Assembly: GCA_947452005.1 (NCBI GenBank) | Contig: CANGBC010000004.1 | Coordinates: forward strand, 62,001-126,000 | Length of the DNA: 64,000 nt | Source: Beijerinckiaceae bacterium | GTDB taxonomy: Bacteria > Pseudomonadota > Alphaproteobacteria > Rhizobiales > Beijerinckiaceae | Reading direction: 5' to 3' | Shown here: piece by piece, positions 25,325 through 34,074 of the stretch | How the letters are laid out: the number at the start of each line of letters is the position of its first letter | Position numbering within the stretch: position 1 is the stretch's first letter | Notes under the pieces: generated by a model | Database searches by the model: none | The model's input: only the letters and a program-made list of their open reading frames with translations | What the model was told of the DNA's origin: nothing | Translations under genes and position numbers: made by a program

Positions 25325-26518
25325 ATGAGCGCGCCGGTCCTGAAACTTGGAATTGCCGGAATTGGCCGCGCTTTTTCCTTCATGATTCCGACGTTCCGCG
25401 ATGATCCGCGCGTGGCCATTGTGGCGGGCTTTGATCCGCGCGCGGAAGCGCGTGCGCGCTTTGCACAGGATTTTGGCGCAAGCACTTATGAGAGCATGGA
25501 AGAACTCTGCGCCAGCGACGTGGACGCCATTTACATTGCTTCGCCCCATCAATTCCATGCGCCGCAAGTGGCCATGGCCGCAGCCCACGGCAAGCATGTG
25601 CTGGTCGAAAAGCCGATGGCTTTGTCATTGCAAGATTGTCAGGCAATGATTGATGCCACGCGCAAAGCCGGTGTGCATCTGATCGTTGGCCACAGCCATT
25701 CCTTTGATGCGCCGATCCGCAAGATTGCCGAGCTTGTGGAGGCTGGCACCTACGGGCGGCTGCGCATGATCACGGCGCTGAACTTTACGGATTTTCTGTT
25801 TCGTCCGCGCCGACCCGAAGAGCTGGACAGCACGCTGGGTGGCGGTGCGATTTACAATCAGGCGCCCCATCAAGTTGAAATGCTCCGCCTCATTGCGGGT
25901 GGGCGCGTGAAAAGCGTGCGCGCGATGACGGGCGTGTGGGATGAGTCGCGCCCGACGGAGGGCGCCTATAATGCCTTTCTTACCTTCGAGAATGGTGTCA
26001 GCGCGACCATGACCTATTCAGGCTATGCGCATTTTGACAGTGATGAGCTGCTCGACTGGACCAATGAGATTGGGCTGAAGAAAGACTCGAAAAATTATGG
26101 CGCGGCGCGCAAGGCCATTCTGGCCTCTGGCAATCTGGCGGAAGAGTCAGCGCTGAAAAACGCCCGTAATTATGGCGGTTCCGCTTATACCGATCTGTCG
26201 AGCGAGAGTGCGCGTCAGCATCACACTTTTGGTTTTCTCACCGCCAGTTGCGAGCAGGCTGATTTGCGCAGCTTTGGCGATGGCGTGCGCGTTTATGGTG
26301 ACCTTGAACAAACATTCTTGTCACTTGAGCCGCCCAAAATTCCGCGCAGTGAAGTGGTGGATGAACTGTACGCCGCGGTGTTTGATCATGTCGCACCGCT
26401 TCATTCGGGCGAATGGTCGCTGGCGACCATGGAAGTCTGCCTCTCGCTGCTGCAATCGGCCCGCGAGGGGCGCGAGATTTTTATGATGCATCAGATCGGC
26501 ACGGGAGCACGCGCATGA
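25325..26518 (+). CDS. Gfo/Idh/MocA-family oxidoreductase, possible cis-dihydrodiol dehydrogenase
   Basis: A 397-residue NAD(P)-dependent dehydrogenase. It has an N-terminal Rossmann fold (LGIAGIGRAFSFMIPTF), the family motif EKPMALSLQDC near residue 97, and a C-terminal Gfo/Idh/MocA alpha/beta domain with GGGAIYNQAPHQVEM near residue 175. Phthalate cis-4,5-dihydrodiol dehydrogenase (Pht4) belongs to this family, and the gene follows a PDR reductase, so a dihydrodiol substrate is likely. The stop overlaps the MarR start by 4 bp. Confidence 0.85.
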   Translation: MSAPVLKLGIAGIGRAFSFMIPTFRDDPRVAIVAGFDPRAEARARFAQDFGASTYESMEELCASDVDAIYIASPHQFHAPQVAMAAAHGKHVLVEKPMALSLQDCQAMIDATRKAGVHLIVGHSHSFDAPIRKIAELVEAGTYGRLRMITALNFTDFLFRPRRPEELDSTLGGGAIYNQAPHQVEMLRLIAGGRVKSVRAMTGVWDESRPTEGAYNAFLTFENGVSATMTYSGYAHFDSDELLDWTNEIGLKKDSKNYGAARKAILASGNLAEESALKNARNYGGSAYTDLSSESARQHHTFGFLTASCEQADLRSFGDGVRVYGDLEQTFLSLEPPKIPRSEVVDELYAAVFDHVAPLHSGEWSLATMEVCLSLLQSAREGREIFMMHQIGTGARA

Positions 26519-27078
26519 GCAAGCGCGGCGGCCTCGCCCAAGTCATCCAGCATCATTGGCGCGAGGCTGTGCCCGATGATCGCCTGGCCCATCTCATCAA
26601 GGATGCCTCGCGTGGACTTGGCCGCGCCCTGCAGATGCGGCTCGCTGAACACGGCGTGTCCTTCGGTCATTGGACCTTTTTGCGCATCCTTTGGAATGGC
26701 GATGGCATTGCGCAGCGTGCTTTGTCGGATCTGGCTGGCGTGATGGAGCCGACCACTTTCTCCGCTGTGAAGGCGATGGAGAAGCTCGGCTATGTCGAGC
26801 GGCGTCAGAAGCCGGGTGATCGCAAGCAGGTGTTCATCCATCTCACGCCGCTGGGTCAATCGCTGAAAGACAAGCTTGTGCCGCTGGCGGAAGAGGTCAA
26901 TGCGATTGCCGTGGAAGGCCTGGACGAGCGCGAGATTGCCGCCATGCGTCAAGCGCTGCTTGCCATGATCGACAATCTGGCGCGCGATGAAGACCAGGCG
27001 GCGGGTGACAACCGCCGCATCCCCTCAACACGTGAAGTGGCGGGACGTTTGTCTGGCGCGCTGCCTTCGCGTAAGTAA
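26515..27078 (+). CDS. MarR-family transcriptional regulator
   Basis: A 187-residue winged-helix regulator. It has the MarR core GHWTFLRILWNGDGIAQRAL near residue 48, a recognition helix in MEPTTFSAVKAMEKLGYVERR and a wing KPGDRKQVFIHLT. The ATG overlaps the preceding stop (ATGA), so it is in the reductase-dehydrogenase operon and probably controls the divergent Rieske promoter region in response to an aromatic ligand. The 25 C-terminal residues are a basic, low-complexity tail. Confidence 0.9.
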   Translation: MSKRGGLAQVIQHHWREAVPDDRLAHLIKDASRGLGRALQMRLAEHGVSFGHWTFLRILWNGDGIAQRALSDLAGVMEPTTFSAVKAMEKLGYVERRQKPGDRKQVFIHLTPLGQSLKDKLVPLAEEVNAIAVEGLDEREIAAMRQALLAMIDNLARDEDQAAGDNRRIPSTREVAGRLSGALPSRK

Positions 27079-27108
27079 GCAATCTGATTTTTCTTGGGGC
27101 CAACATCC

Positions 27109-27963
27109 ATGACCATGGCTTTCTTTAACCCGATCCTGCTCGAAAATGCCGTGCGTGCAGCGCTGGACGAAGATCTCGGCCAGGCCGGCGACATCACCAC
27201 CATGGCGACGATCCCCGCCGACATGCAGGCTTCCGCCGTCATGGCCGCGCGCAAAGGTGGCGTGGTCTGCGGCCTGCCTTTGGCTGAGGCTGCGTTTCGC
27301 CTGATTGATCCCAAGCTCTCGTTTGAGCCGCTGGTGGCGGAAGGCGCGCATGTGCCAGCCAAGACGCCGGTCGCGCGCATCAAGGGCAATGCACGCGCAA
27401 TTTTGACGGCTGAGCGTGTGGCCTTGAATTATGCCTGCCGCCTGTCAGGCATTGCGACGATGACGGCGGAATTTGTCGCGCTGGTCGCCCATACGAATGC
27501 GAAGATCTGCTGCACGCGCAAGACCACGCCCAATCTGCGCGCTTTTGAAAAATATGCCGTGCGCTGTGGTGGGGCCATGAACCATCGCTTTGGTCTCGAT
27601 GATGCGGTGCTGATCAAAGACAATCACATTGCGGTGGCGGGCGGCATTCGCGCGGCTTTGCGTGCGGCGAAAGCTGCAGCCGGTCATCTGGTGAAAGTCG
27701 AGATTGAAGTCGATACGCTGGATCAGCTGCGCGAAGTGATCAGCGAGGGCGCGGACTTTGTGTTGCTCGACAATATGAATGTGGAGCAGATGCGCGAGGC
27801 TGTCGCGATGGCCAAGGGCAAGGTGAAGCTCGAGGCGTCTGGCGGGATCAACCGTGGCAGCGTGAAAGAGATTGCCGAGACGGGCGTGGATCTCATTTCA
27901 TCCGGCGCGCTGACGCATTCGGCACCGATTCTGGATTTGGGTCTCGACATCGAGATTGGTTGA
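27109..27963 (+). CDS. nadC: Nicotinate-nucleotide diphosphorylase (carboxylating), NadC
   Basis: Converts quinolinate and PRPP to nicotinate mononucleotide and CO2 in NAD synthesis. The 284-residue product has the NadC features ALDEDLGQAGDITT near the start, CTRKTTPNLRAFEKYA near 142, DAVLIKDNHIAVAGG near 170 and EASGGINRGSVKEIAETGVD near 247. nadA and nadB are not in the window. It stands alone between a MarR gene and a repeat copy. ATG at 27109 is preferred over 27115. Housekeeping is the simplest reading; a link to pyridine carboxylate metabolism is possible. Confidence 0.94.
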   Translation: MTMAFFNPILLENAVRAALDEDLGQAGDITTMATIPADMQASAVMAARKGGVVCGLPLAEAAFRLIDPKLSFEPLVAEGAHVPAKTPVARIKGNARAILTAERVALNYACRLSGIATMTAEFVALVAHTNAKICCTRKTTPNLRAFEKYAVRCGGAMNHRFGLDDAVLIKDNHIAVAGGIRAALRAAKAAAGHLVKVEIEVDTLDQLREVISEGADFVLLDNMNVEQMREAVAMAKGKVKLEASGGINRGSVKEIAETGVDLISSGALTHSAPILDLGLDIEIG

Positions 27964-27972
27964 CGTTTTCCG

Positions 27973-28058
27973 CGTCATTGCGAGCGTAAGCGAAGCAATC
28001 CAGAAGCCTCACGTGTAGCTTTCTGGATTGCTTCGTCGCTTTGCTCCTCGCAATGACG
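27973..28058. repeat. Dispersed palindromic repeat, copy 8
   Basis: An 86-bp copy, CGTCATTGCGAGCGTAAGCGAAG...GCAATGACG, between the convergent nadC and dienelactone hydrolase genes, 4 bp from the latter's stop. Confidence 0.9.
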
Positions 28059-28062
28059 AGGA

Positions 28063-28866
28063 TTACTCAAGCCGCACATTCTTCGAAAAGTCGTAAGCCT
28101 TCGCAAACGAGCAATCGTAGGCCTGGAAGACCGGATCGGGCGTCCAGTTGGGCGACAGCACGCGCGCCAGAAACTTCTGCTGATCGGCCCAGCCTTGTTC
28201 GGCCTGCGGCTTGCGATAGCGGCCGGGCATGGTGTCGTTCAGCCAGCCGTGCGGGGCATCGGCGTAGACGTGGATGTCATAGCCCTTCTTGTTGGCCTCA
28301 AGGCAATTGCGCATGCGCTGCACGTCTTCAATCGCAATGATGTGGTCGGAGGCACCGAAGGCCCCAAAGACCGGGCAATCGAGCGAGGCCAAAATGTCGT
28401 CCAGCGTTTTGGGCTGGCGTTCATTGATCGCCCATTCGCGCTTGGAGGCTGCGCCATACCAGACAATCGCGGCCGTGATTTTGCGCTCAGCCGCATAGAC
28501 CAACGGATGGCGGCCTGTCTGGCAATAGCCAGCCACTGCCACTTTTTCCATATCAGCGCCCGCTTCATTCGACATGGCTTTGATCGCCGCGTCGATATTT
28601 TCCAGAGCTTCCATATCGCTCATGTCATAGCGGCCATCGCCGCAATTGAGCTTGGGCTGATCAGGGTGGCGGAAGAAGAAGTTCGGGGCGAGCACAGCAA
28701 AACCATCGCTCGCGCAACGCTTGGCGAGATCGCGCGTGTGCTGCACGAGGCCATAGCGCTCATGCATCAGCACGACCACGGGGCGGCGTTCAGATCCGGC
28801 GGGCTTGGCCAGAAAGGCAGGCATGCCGTTCGAGCAGGTGATTTCCTTCGTTTCGATCGAAGTCAT
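28063..28866 (-). CDS. Dienelactone hydrolase family protein
   Basis: A 267-residue alpha/beta hydrolase of the dienelactone hydrolase type. The nucleophile elbow is GYCQTGR near residue 130, with cysteine as in true dienelactone hydrolases. The early VVVLMHERYGLVQHTRDLAK segment is the usual oxyanion region, and the catalytic acid and histidine are probably in FGASDHII and YADAPHGWLND. No signal peptide is present, so it is cytoplasmic. It is 13 bp downstream of the isochorismatase-like gene on the same strand. Ring-cleavage lactone hydrolysis is plausible; the exact substrate is unknown. Confidence 0.88.
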   Translation of the reverse strand: MTSIETKEITCSNGMPAFLAKPAGSERRPVVVLMHERYGLVQHTRDLAKRCASDGFAVLAPNFFFRHPDQPKLNCGDGRYDMSDMEALENIDAAIKAMSNEAGADMEKVAVAGYCQTGRHPLVYAAERKITAAIVWYGAASKREWAINERQPKTLDDILASLDCPVFGAFGASDHIIAIEDVQRMRNCLEANKKGYDIHVYADAPHGWLNDTMPGRYRKPQAEQGWADQQKFLARVLSPNWTPDPVFQAYDCSFAKAYDFSKNVRLE

Positions 28867-28879
28867 TTTTGTCTCTCCC

Positions 28880-29524
28880 TCAGGCGCGCATCAGCGCGAC
28901 AATATCATCCACATTCATCACGCGGCTCATGCGCGGGAAAACGCGGTCCATGAAAAACTCATTGTTATTGCCGCGCGCCGAGAAACAGGCATCGCGTGCG
29001 ACCACAATGCCGAAGTCGAGGTCGCGTGCGGCAAAGACGGTGGAGGCAATGCCCACATCGGTCGAGCCGCCGCAGATGACGATGTTGACGATGCCGCGCA
29101 CGCGCATCTGCAATTCGAGATCGGTCTGGAAGAAAGAGTTCCAGCGATGCTTGGGCACCATCACGTCGCCCTTGGCGGGTGCGAGTTCAGGGGCCACTTC
29201 CGCATCTTTGCTATCGCCATAGAAGCGTGGCTTGATGACCGCATCAGGCGCATCGGTGGAGCCCAGATCCATATCGGTATCCGTCAGGCGCAGCACCGTG
29301 TCCGAGCCATCGGGGGCATGGTGGCCGGAGGGGTAAAAGGCGGTCATGCCGACCTTGCGCGCGCCCATCAGAAGGCGCTGCATATTGGGCAGGATGTTGC
29401 GGTCGGCCAGAAACTTTTGCTTGGCGGGATCGCGCGGGTGCAGATAGCCGTTGAGGCTGTCGAACATGATCAGCCCGGTGTTTTCTGCCGAAAGCTCTTT
29501 TTCCATGCGGGATATTTTGGCCAT
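28880..29524 (-). CDS. Isochorismatase-fold hydrolase with glycine at the nucleophile position
   Basis: A 214-residue isochorismatase-like protein starting MAKISRMEKELSAENTGLIM, with the usual early aspartate in LIMFDSLNGYLHP and the lysine-bearing VIKPRFYG segment. The nucleophile turn reads GGSTDVGIAST, where amidohydrolase members have DVC. The Gly is what true isochorismatases have, so a cysteine-based amidase reaction is unlikely. GGAGAGG precedes the ATG at 29524, which fixes the start; longer readings run into the divergent promoter. It is divergent from the epimerase gene at 29639. Confidence 0.8.
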   Translation of the reverse strand: MAKISRMEKELSAENTGLIMFDSLNGYLHPRDPAKQKFLADRNILPNMQRLLMGARKVGMTAFYPSGHHAPDGSDTVLRLTDTDMDLGSTDAPDAVIKPRFYGDSKDAEVAPELAPAKGDVMVPKHRWNSFFQTDLELQMRVRGIVNIVICGGSTDVGIASTVFAARDLDFGIVVARDACFSARGNNNEFFMDRVFPRMSRVMNVDDIVALMRA

Positions 29525-29638
29525 GCCGCCTCTCCTTTTCTTGTTTTTACGCAGGTTGAGGATAGGGGCTTGCCCCGGCTCGCACAATGGGCCGAAAATA
29601 GGCGCAAAGACCGCCACAGGCGGGAGGGAGGATTTTCC

Positions 29639-30589
29639 ATGAGCGTTCTCGTCACCGGGGCTGGCCTTGTCGGCACGTCATTCGCGCGCCAAGCCATCAA
29701 ACGGGGCGAGAAAGTCGTCTTTTTTGATCCCGAACCGCGCCGGAATTTTATCGATTTCAAATGTGGTGCGGGACAGGCCGAGCTGGTGCGCGGGGATGTC
29801 CGCGATTTGCCAGCGCTGCTGGATGCGGTGAAGCGGTTCAAGGTGGAGACCATTGTCCACACAGCCGGGCTGATCGGTGGGCGCGTGCAGCAATCCTTGT
29901 CGCTGGCTTTCGACATCAATCTGGGCGGCACGCGCAATGTGGCTGAGGTGATGCGGCTGGCCGGCCTGCGCCGCCTCGTCCATATCTCGACCTTCGGTGT
30001 CTATGACACGCGCCGCGACATGCCCACCACAGTGGATGAGACGTTCCCGCGAGGCGCTGGGCGTGGCTATGGCAATCTGAAAGTGGCCAAGGAAGTGCTG
30101 CTCGAAGCCTATGCCGATTGGCACAAGTTCGAGCTCGTGATGCTGCGGCCAGCCAATGTCTATGGCTTTGGGCATTTTTGGGCAGGTTCTTCGGGCGGCG
30201 CCAAAATGCAGGCTTTGCTCGAGGCCGGGCTTGCAGGCACAAAGGCGCGTATTCCGTCTGCTGAGACCATGGCCAATGAATATATCTATGCCGATGATAT
30301 GGGGCGTGCGGTTGATCTGGCTGTGACAAAGCCCGCAGCGGCCGGGGGCATTTTCAACATTGGCAATGGCTTTGTGACGCCTTTTGCCGATGTTGTGGCC
30401 GCGGTGCGTCACCATTGCCCGGGGTTGGACTTTGAAATTGAGCCGGGCGAGCCGCCCAAGAACAAATCTGCCCCACTTTCGATCAGCGCAGCGCAAAAAC
30501 ATCTGGACTGGCAGCCCACTCACGACATTGTGGCTAGCTTCGGAGCCTATCTTTCGGAAATCAAAGCGGCCCGTGCACAAGGACTTTGA
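29639..30589 (+). CDS. NAD-dependent epimerase/dehydratase family protein
   Basis: A 316-residue extended short-chain dehydrogenase. The N-terminal Rossmann loop is VTGAGLVGTSFARQA, and the catalytic region has HISTFGVYD followed by RGAGRGYGNLKVAKEVL, giving the Ser/Tyr/Lys triad (tyrosine in RGYGNLKVAK). The segment RPANVYGFGHFWAG near residue 170 is typical of NAD(P)-dependent epimerases. GGGAGGGAGG lies upstream of the ATG. A sugar-like or hydroxyacid substrate is possible; no closer call can be made. Confidence 0.88.
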   Translation: MSVLVTGAGLVGTSFARQAIKRGEKVVFFDPEPRRNFIDFKCGAGQAELVRGDVRDLPALLDAVKRFKVETIVHTAGLIGGRVQQSLSLAFDINLGGTRNVAEVMRLAGLRRLVHISTFGVYDTRRDMPTTVDETFPRGAGRGYGNLKVAKEVLLEAYADWHKFELVMLRPANVYGFGHFWAGSSGGAKMQALLEAGLAGTKARIPSAETMANEYIYADDMGRAVDLAVTKPAAAGGIFNIGNGFVTPFADVVAAVRHHCPGLDFEIEPGEPPKNKSAPLSISAAQKHLDWQPTHDIVASFGAYLSEIKAARAQGL

Positions 30590-30746
30590 AAACATCCGAC
30601 TTTGGTCGTTCTGCCCCTTCAGGGCATGGCGTACCGGGGCGGAGGTCGCTAAGATCGCGCCAAGGAAAATTCAGGGGGGATAGACGCGGCAGGCCCAAAC
30701 AGGGTCGGCGGACTTGTCCTCTTTGTTCAATCAGGAGGATAAACGC

Positions 30747-31253
30747 ATGTCGGACCAGGTTGCACCGTCCGAAGACCAATCGCGAGGGCTGATCAAGTCC
30801 ACGCAGGAGCTGGGCGCTGGCCTGTTCCTGATTGCGATTGCCTTGTTTTTCTATTGGCAGGGCCTTGATCTGCCGCGCGGCTCGTTGCGCGCGCTGGGCC
30901 CTGGCATGTTGCCCCTGGCACTGGTCACGCTGCTGGGCGTCGGCGGCCTGATGATGGTGATCTTTTCATTGTTTGAAGTGGGTCCGCGCCTTGAGCGCTG
31001 GTCGCTGCGCGGTCCGTTCTTCGTGTTCGGCGGCATCATTCTTTTCGCGCTGCTCATTCGCACTTGCGGCTTGATGGTTGCTGGTCCCGTGTCGATGATT
31101 TTCGGCATGATGGCGAGCGACGAATTCGAGCTGAAAGAAGCGACGATCTTTTCCGTCGCGATGACCATCGTCTGCATCCTTCTCTTCAAGACGCTTTTGC
31201 GCTTGCCGATCCCTGTGATTGGCACGCTGCTTGAGCCGTTCTTTCCTTTCTGA
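30747..31253 (+). CDS. tctB: Tripartite tricarboxylate transporter small permease TctB
   Basis: A 168-residue membrane protein with four predicted helices (LGAGLFLIAIALFFYWQG, LPLALVTLLGVGGLMMVIFS, FFVFGGIILFALLI, and a C-terminal span). This is the TctB topology. The LPRGSLRALGPGMLP loop after helix 1 is a typical TctB mark. AGGAGG lies 7 nt before the ATG at 30747. It begins a tctB-tctA-tctC operon for uptake of an organic acid. Confidence 0.88.
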   Translation: MSDQVAPSEDQSRGLIKSTQELGAGLFLIAIALFFYWQGLDLPRGSLRALGPGMLPLALVTLLGVGGLMMVIFSLFEVGPRLERWSLRGPFFVFGGIILFALLIRTCGLMVAGPVSMIFGMMASDEFELKEATIFSVAMTIVCILLFKTLLRLPIPVIGTLLEPFFPF

Positions 31254-31271
31254 GCCGGAGAATTTTTCATC

Positions 31272-32774
31272 ATGGAAGCTTTCCTCGGCAATCTCGCGTT
31301 GGGCTTTGGCGTTGCGCTGACGCTCAACAATATTTTCCTCTGTTTCGTTGGCTGTATGGTTGGCACGCTGATTGGCGTGTTGCCGGGTGTGGGCCCGATC
31401 GCCACCATTGCGATGCTCTTGCCCATCACCTTTGGTTTTGACCCGACCGGCGCCCTCATCATGCTCGCCGGCATTTACTACGGCGCGCAATATGGTGGCT
31501 CGACGACAGCCATTCTTGTGAACATTCCCGGTGAAGCGACTTCGGTTGTCACCGTGCTCGATGGTCACCAGATGGCCAAGCAGGGCCGCGCCGGTGTGGC
31601 GCTGGGCATGGCAGCCATGGGCTCGTTCTTCGCGGGCACTGTGGCCACTTTGTTCATTGCGGCGCTTGGTCAGCCTCTGACGAAATTGGCGCAGCTGTTC
31701 GGCCCGGCCGAATATTTCTCGCTGATGATCATGGGTCTCGTGTTCGCGGTCGTGCTGGCACGCGGTTCGATTCTCAAAGCCATGTGCATGATCTTGCTCG
31801 GCCTGTTGCTGGCGACCGTGGGTACTGACCTTGAAACAGGTCAGGAGCGCATGACGCTTGGTATTCAGGACTTGTCGGATGGTGTCGACTTTGCCGTTCT
31901 CGCCATGGGTATTTTCGGTTTTGCGGAAATCGTCCGCAATCTGGAAAATCCTGAGACGCGTGACGTTGTGCGCGCAGCCATTGGTCGTTTGTGGCCCAGC
32001 AAGGATGACTTCCGTCAGTCTTACTTCCCGATTCTGCGCGGCACGCTGATCGGCGCTGTGCTTGGCATTCTGCCAGGCAATGGTGCTGTGCTCGGGCCGT
32101 TCGCGTCCTACACAGTCGAGAAGAAGATCGCGAAAGATCCCAAGCGCTTTGGTCGCGGTGCGATTGAAGGCGTGGCCGGTCCGGAATCAGCCAATAATGC
32201 AGGCGCGCAAACCGCCTTCATTCCGCTGCTGACTCTGGGCATTCCGCCCAACGCCGTGATGGCGTTGATGGTGGGCGCGATGACCATTCACGGCATTATT
32301 CCTGGGCCCCAGGTGATGACCAAGAACCCGGAATTGTTCTGGGGCATGGTCGCCTCCATGTGGATCGGCAATCTGATGCTGGTCATCATCAACCTGCCGC
32401 TCATCGGTCTGTGGGTGAAACTCTTGCAGGTGCCTTACCGCATGATGTTCCCGGCGATCATGATCTTCTGCTGCATCGGCATTTACTCGATCAACAATTC
32501 CACCAGTGACGTTCTGTTCACGGCCTTCTTCGGCCTGGTCGGCTACACACTGCTGAAATTCGGTTTCGAGCCTGCCCCGATGTTGCTGGGCTTTGTGCTG
32601 GGCAAGTTGATGGAAGAAAAGCTGCGTCAGGCCTTGATCCTGTCGCGTGGCTCTTTCTCGACCTTCATCGAGCGTCCGGTTTCGGCTGGTCTGTTGCTGG
32701 TGGCGGTCGTCATGCTGGCCATTGCGCTTCTGCCGTCGATCCAGAAGGGTCGCGACGAAGTATTTACGGAATAG
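31272..32774 (+). CDS. tctA: Tripartite tricarboxylate transporter large permease TctA
   Basis: The 500-residue, roughly 11-helix permease of the TTT system. The family motifs are IGVLPGVGPIATIAMLLP near residue 35, YYGAQYGGSTTAILVNIPGE near 73 and VAGPESANNAGAQTAFIPLL near 301. GGAGA precedes the ATG, 18 bp after tctB. It is the only TctA in the window, so the three other binding proteins at 18.0, 42.9 and 44.1 kb either share it or use permeases elsewhere. Confidence 0.95.
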   Translation: MEAFLGNLALGFGVALTLNNIFLCFVGCMVGTLIGVLPGVGPIATIAMLLPITFGFDPTGALIMLAGIYYGAQYGGSTTAILVNIPGEATSVVTVLDGHQMAKQGRAGVALGMAAMGSFFAGTVATLFIAALGQPLTKLAQLFGPAEYFSLMIMGLVFAVVLARGSILKAMCMILLGLLLATVGTDLETGQERMTLGIQDLSDGVDFAVLAMGIFGFAEIVRNLENPETRDVVRAAIGRLWPSKDDFRQSYFPILRGTLIGAVLGILPGNGAVLGPFASYTVEKKIAKDPKRFGRGAIEGVAGPESANNAGAQTAFIPLLTLGIPPNAVMALMVGAMTIHGIIPGPQVMTKNPELFWGMVASMWIGNLMLVIINLPLIGLWVKLLQVPYRMMFPAIMIFCCIGIYSINNSTSDVLFTAFFGLVGYTLLKFGFEPAPMLLGFVLGKLMEEKLRQALILSRGSFSTFIERPVSAGLLLVAVVMLAIALLPSIQKGRDEVFTE

Positions 32775-32790
32775 TCGATCACATTCACGA

Positions 32791-32825
32791 CACTGGGCGA
32801 TGGGGCATCTTCCCATCGCCCAGTG
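32791..32825 (+). other. Long intergenic stem-loop between tctA and tctC
   Basis: Two perfectly complementary 14-nt arms, CACTGGGCGATGGG and CCCATCGCCCAGTG, flank a 7-nt loop. No T run follows, so it is not a standard terminator. It is well placed to stabilise the 3' end of tctA mRNA or allow partial read-through, so that the binding protein gene is expressed at a different level from the permease. Confidence 0.75.
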
Positions 32826-32888
32826 CAAGCTCCCATACTCTTGCCAAGGCCGAGCCAATGGCCTGAACAAAGAGTGGGAGCGAATTGC

Positions 32889-33851
32889 ATGAAGAAGCTC
32901 GTCCTGGCGCTGGCCGCCACAGCGATGATGACAGGTGCCGCGCAGGCCCAGTCCTATCCCAACCGCCCTGTCACGATGATCGTCCCGTTTGCTGCGGGCG
33001 GCCCAACCGACATTGTTGCGCGCATCGTGGGCGAGCATATGTCGAAGACTCTCGGCCAGCAGATCGTCGTTGAAAATGTCGCGGGTGCGGGTGGCACCAC
33101 AGGCATTACGCGCGCCGCGCAATCCAAGAATGATGGCTACACGATCATGATGGGCCATATGGGCACGCATGGTGCTGCGCCCGCACTCTACGCCAATCTG
33201 AAATATGATCCGGTGAAGGATTTTGAACCTGTCGGCATGGCCGCTGGCACGCCGATCTTGATCGTCGGCAAGAAGAATTTCCCGGCCAAAGATCTCAAGG
33301 AAATGATGGCCTATCTCAAGGCCAATGCAGACAAGGTGAACCAGGCCCATGCGGGCATTGGCGCTGTGTCTCACATGACCTGCATCATGTTCAACAGCCA
33401 GCTCGGCATCAAGCCTACGGCAGTACCCTATAGTGGCACAGGGCCAGCTCTGAATGATCTTGTGTCGGGTCAGGTCGATTATATGTGCGACCAGATCGTC
33501 AATCTCGTGCAGCAGATCAAGGCGGGCTCCATCAAGGCCTATGCGATTGCAACCCCTGTGCGCTCGCCAGCGCTGCCCGATGTGCCAACCACTGTTGAAG
33601 CGGGCATGCCCGATTATCAGGTGACCGCCTGGAACGCGATTTTCGCACCCAAGGACACACCCAAGGAAATCGTGACCGGCCTCACCGATGCGCTCAACAA
33701 GGCGCTGGATGACGAGGCCACCAAGGGCCGTCTGCTGGAGCTGGGTGGCGTCTTGCCAACCAAGGATGAGCGCGGCGGCAAGTGGCTTGGCGAATTTGTG
33801 GGCAAGGAGGTCGCCCGCTGGACGCCCGTCCTGAAGGATGCACCGAAGTAA
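32889..33851 (+). CDS. tctC: TTT solute-binding protein TctC (Bug family) of the tct operon
   Basis: A 320-residue periplasmic binding protein. The signal peptide MKKLVLALAATAMMTGAAQAQ is followed by the Bug start YPNRPVTMIVPFAAGGPTD, the VENVAGAGGTTG loop near residue 60 and YSGTGPALNDLVSGQVD near 180. GGGAG precedes the ATG at 32889; an upstream in-frame ATG lies in the stem-loop and lacks a ribosome site. It completes the tctBA set and is followed by a palindromic repeat that may serve as terminator. Confidence 0.94.
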   Translation: MKKLVLALAATAMMTGAAQAQSYPNRPVTMIVPFAAGGPTDIVARIVGEHMSKTLGQQIVVENVAGAGGTTGITRAAQSKNDGYTIMMGHMGTHGAAPALYANLKYDPVKDFEPVGMAAGTPILIVGKKNFPAKDLKEMMAYLKANADKVNQAHAGIGAVSHMTCIMFNSQLGIKPTAVPYSGTGPALNDLVSGQVDYMCDQIVNLVQQIKAGSIKAYAIATPVRSPALPDVPTTVEAGMPDYQVTAWNAIFAPKDTPKEIVTGLTDALNKALDDEATKGRLLELGGVLPTKDERGGKWLGEFVGKEVARWTPVLKDAPK

Positions 33852-33861
33852 GGAACGTTAG

Positions 33862-33982
33862 CCCCCTCTCCCGCATGCGGGAGAGGGGGGCCGCCGGAGG
33901 CGGTCGGGTGAGGGTGAGCGCGGCTGAACTGCCCTCATCCGCCCTGCTCCGCAGGGCACCTTCTCCCGCATGCGGGAGAAGG
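33862..33982. repeat. Second repeat family: double perfect palindrome after tctC
   Basis: A 28-bp perfect palindrome centred on CCCGCATGCGGG (33862-33889) and a 24-bp palindrome with the same core (33959-33982) enclose a spacer with GCCGCCGGAGGCGG and TGCTCCGCAGGGCA. The outer parts are related to the element at 35649-35770. It lies 10 bp after the tctC stop and can form strong hairpins. Confidence 0.85.
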
Positions 33983-34074
33983 GCTGGCGCCCGGTCATAT
34001 TCTCAAAAAATGAGAAATATGGATTGACTCTCTTCGGAGGCTCTCCTAGCCTCCGGGCCAAAGGGAGGACTTCC

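Noticed and set aside
28805-29638. An in-frame 278-codon N-terminal extension of the epimerase gene
   Set aside because: It runs antisense through the isochorismatase-like gene. The Rossmann fold begins exactly at the ATG at 29639, which has a strong ribosome site.
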